6,999 nt of DNA. Origin: Pseudomonadota bacterium (GTDB lineage: Bacteria; Myxococcota_A; Polyangia; Polyangiales; Ga0077539). Under the pieces are notes generated by a model. It saw nothing but the letters and a program-made list of their open reading frames with translations. It did no database searches and was not told the origin of the DNA. Below, one piece after another: positions 6,872-6,999 of the stretch (the first letter of the stretch is position 1; every line of letters begins with the position of its first letter). The stretch is taken from the NCBI GenBank assembly GCA_023428035.1, contig JAEYZO010000422.1, forward strand, positions 1-6,999. The letters run 5' to 3'. The translations under genes were made by a program, and so were the position numbers.

Positions 6872-6999
6872 CCCCGCGCGAGCTCCCTCGCCTCGCCCGC
6901 ACCCTCGCGCGCCTGCACCCGCTCCAGCTCCTCGCGCGCCCGCCGCAGCTCGCCCTCGCGCGCCTCGTCCGACGCGTGCCCGCCCTCGCGCCCCCGCCC
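6868..6999 (+). CDS. N-terminal fragment, possibly heparinase II/III-family protein
   Basis: Forty-four codons are open to the end of the window, starting at the ATG that overlaps the glycosyltransferase stop. The peptide begins MTPRELPRLARTLARLHPLQ and continues as an Arg- and Leu-rich stretch (LLARPPQLALARLVRR). The pattern of a basic helix, then L-x-P-x-Q-L-x-x-R, followed by another Arg-rich segment, resembles the start of heparinase II/III-family polysaccharide lyases. Those genes often sit beside WbuB-like glycosyltransferases in capsule and exopolysaccharide clusters. The fragment is short and low in complexity, so the family call is tentative. The existence of a coupled gene is more secure than its product. 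It could instead be another polysaccharide-locus protein with a basic N-terminus. Confidence 0.5.
   Translation, partial: MTPRELPRLARTLARLHPLQLLARPPQLALARLVRRVPALAPPP

Overview
The window is very GC-rich DNA with G or C at nearly every third codon position. It is packed with five co-directional (+) coding regions and has almost no intergenic sequence (32, 9 and 20 bp gaps, then a 4-bp overlap). The base composition, and a glutamine amidotransferase-like domain fused to a transglutaminase, suggest a high-GC bacterium, possibly of the Myxococcota (former Deltaproteobacteria). That assignment is an inference; there is no rRNA or other phylogenetic marker here.

Region 1 (1-5609) is a three-gene cassette. 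It holds the C-terminal part of an alpha-E (DUF403) protein, a 1092-residue transglutaminase/DUF2126 putative amidoligase (TTG start at 576), and a 581-residue protein that fuses a YafJ-like class II glutamine amidotransferase (GATase) domain to a second transglutaminase. Comparative genomics of amidoligases (Iyer, Aravind and colleagues, 2009) linked alpha-E, circularly permuted ATP-grasp, transglutaminase, glutamine-synthetase-like DUF2126 and Ntn-hydrolase genes as a conserved neighbourhood. It was predicted to make and cut amide or isopeptide bonds, that is, to build or attach a small peptide. The permuted ATP-grasp gene would be expected just upstream of base 1. As far as I know the product of the system has not been established.

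Region 2 (5630-6999) is a polysaccharide-type segment: a complete WbuB/WcaI-like family 4 glycosyltransferase, overlapped by ATGA with the first 44 codons of another gene. The start of that gene resembles the N-terminus of heparinase II/III-family proteins (tentative). The 20-bp gap to Region 1 contains no visible terminator, so the two regions may be co-transcribed.

The most unusual point is the GATase domain of the third gene. It keeps glutamine-binding landmarks (DGWG, HxR, TDSE) but has Pro instead of the obligatory Cys at position 2, and Ser instead of the oxyanion-hole Asn (HSG for HNG). An in-frame stop 12 bases before the ATG rules out a longer N-terminus with a hidden Cys. This is either a pseudo-amidotransferase used as a binding or regulatory module, or an enzyme with different chemistry, tied to an apparently intact transglutaminase. 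No RNA genes, CRISPR arrays, insertion sequences or convincing repeats were seen.
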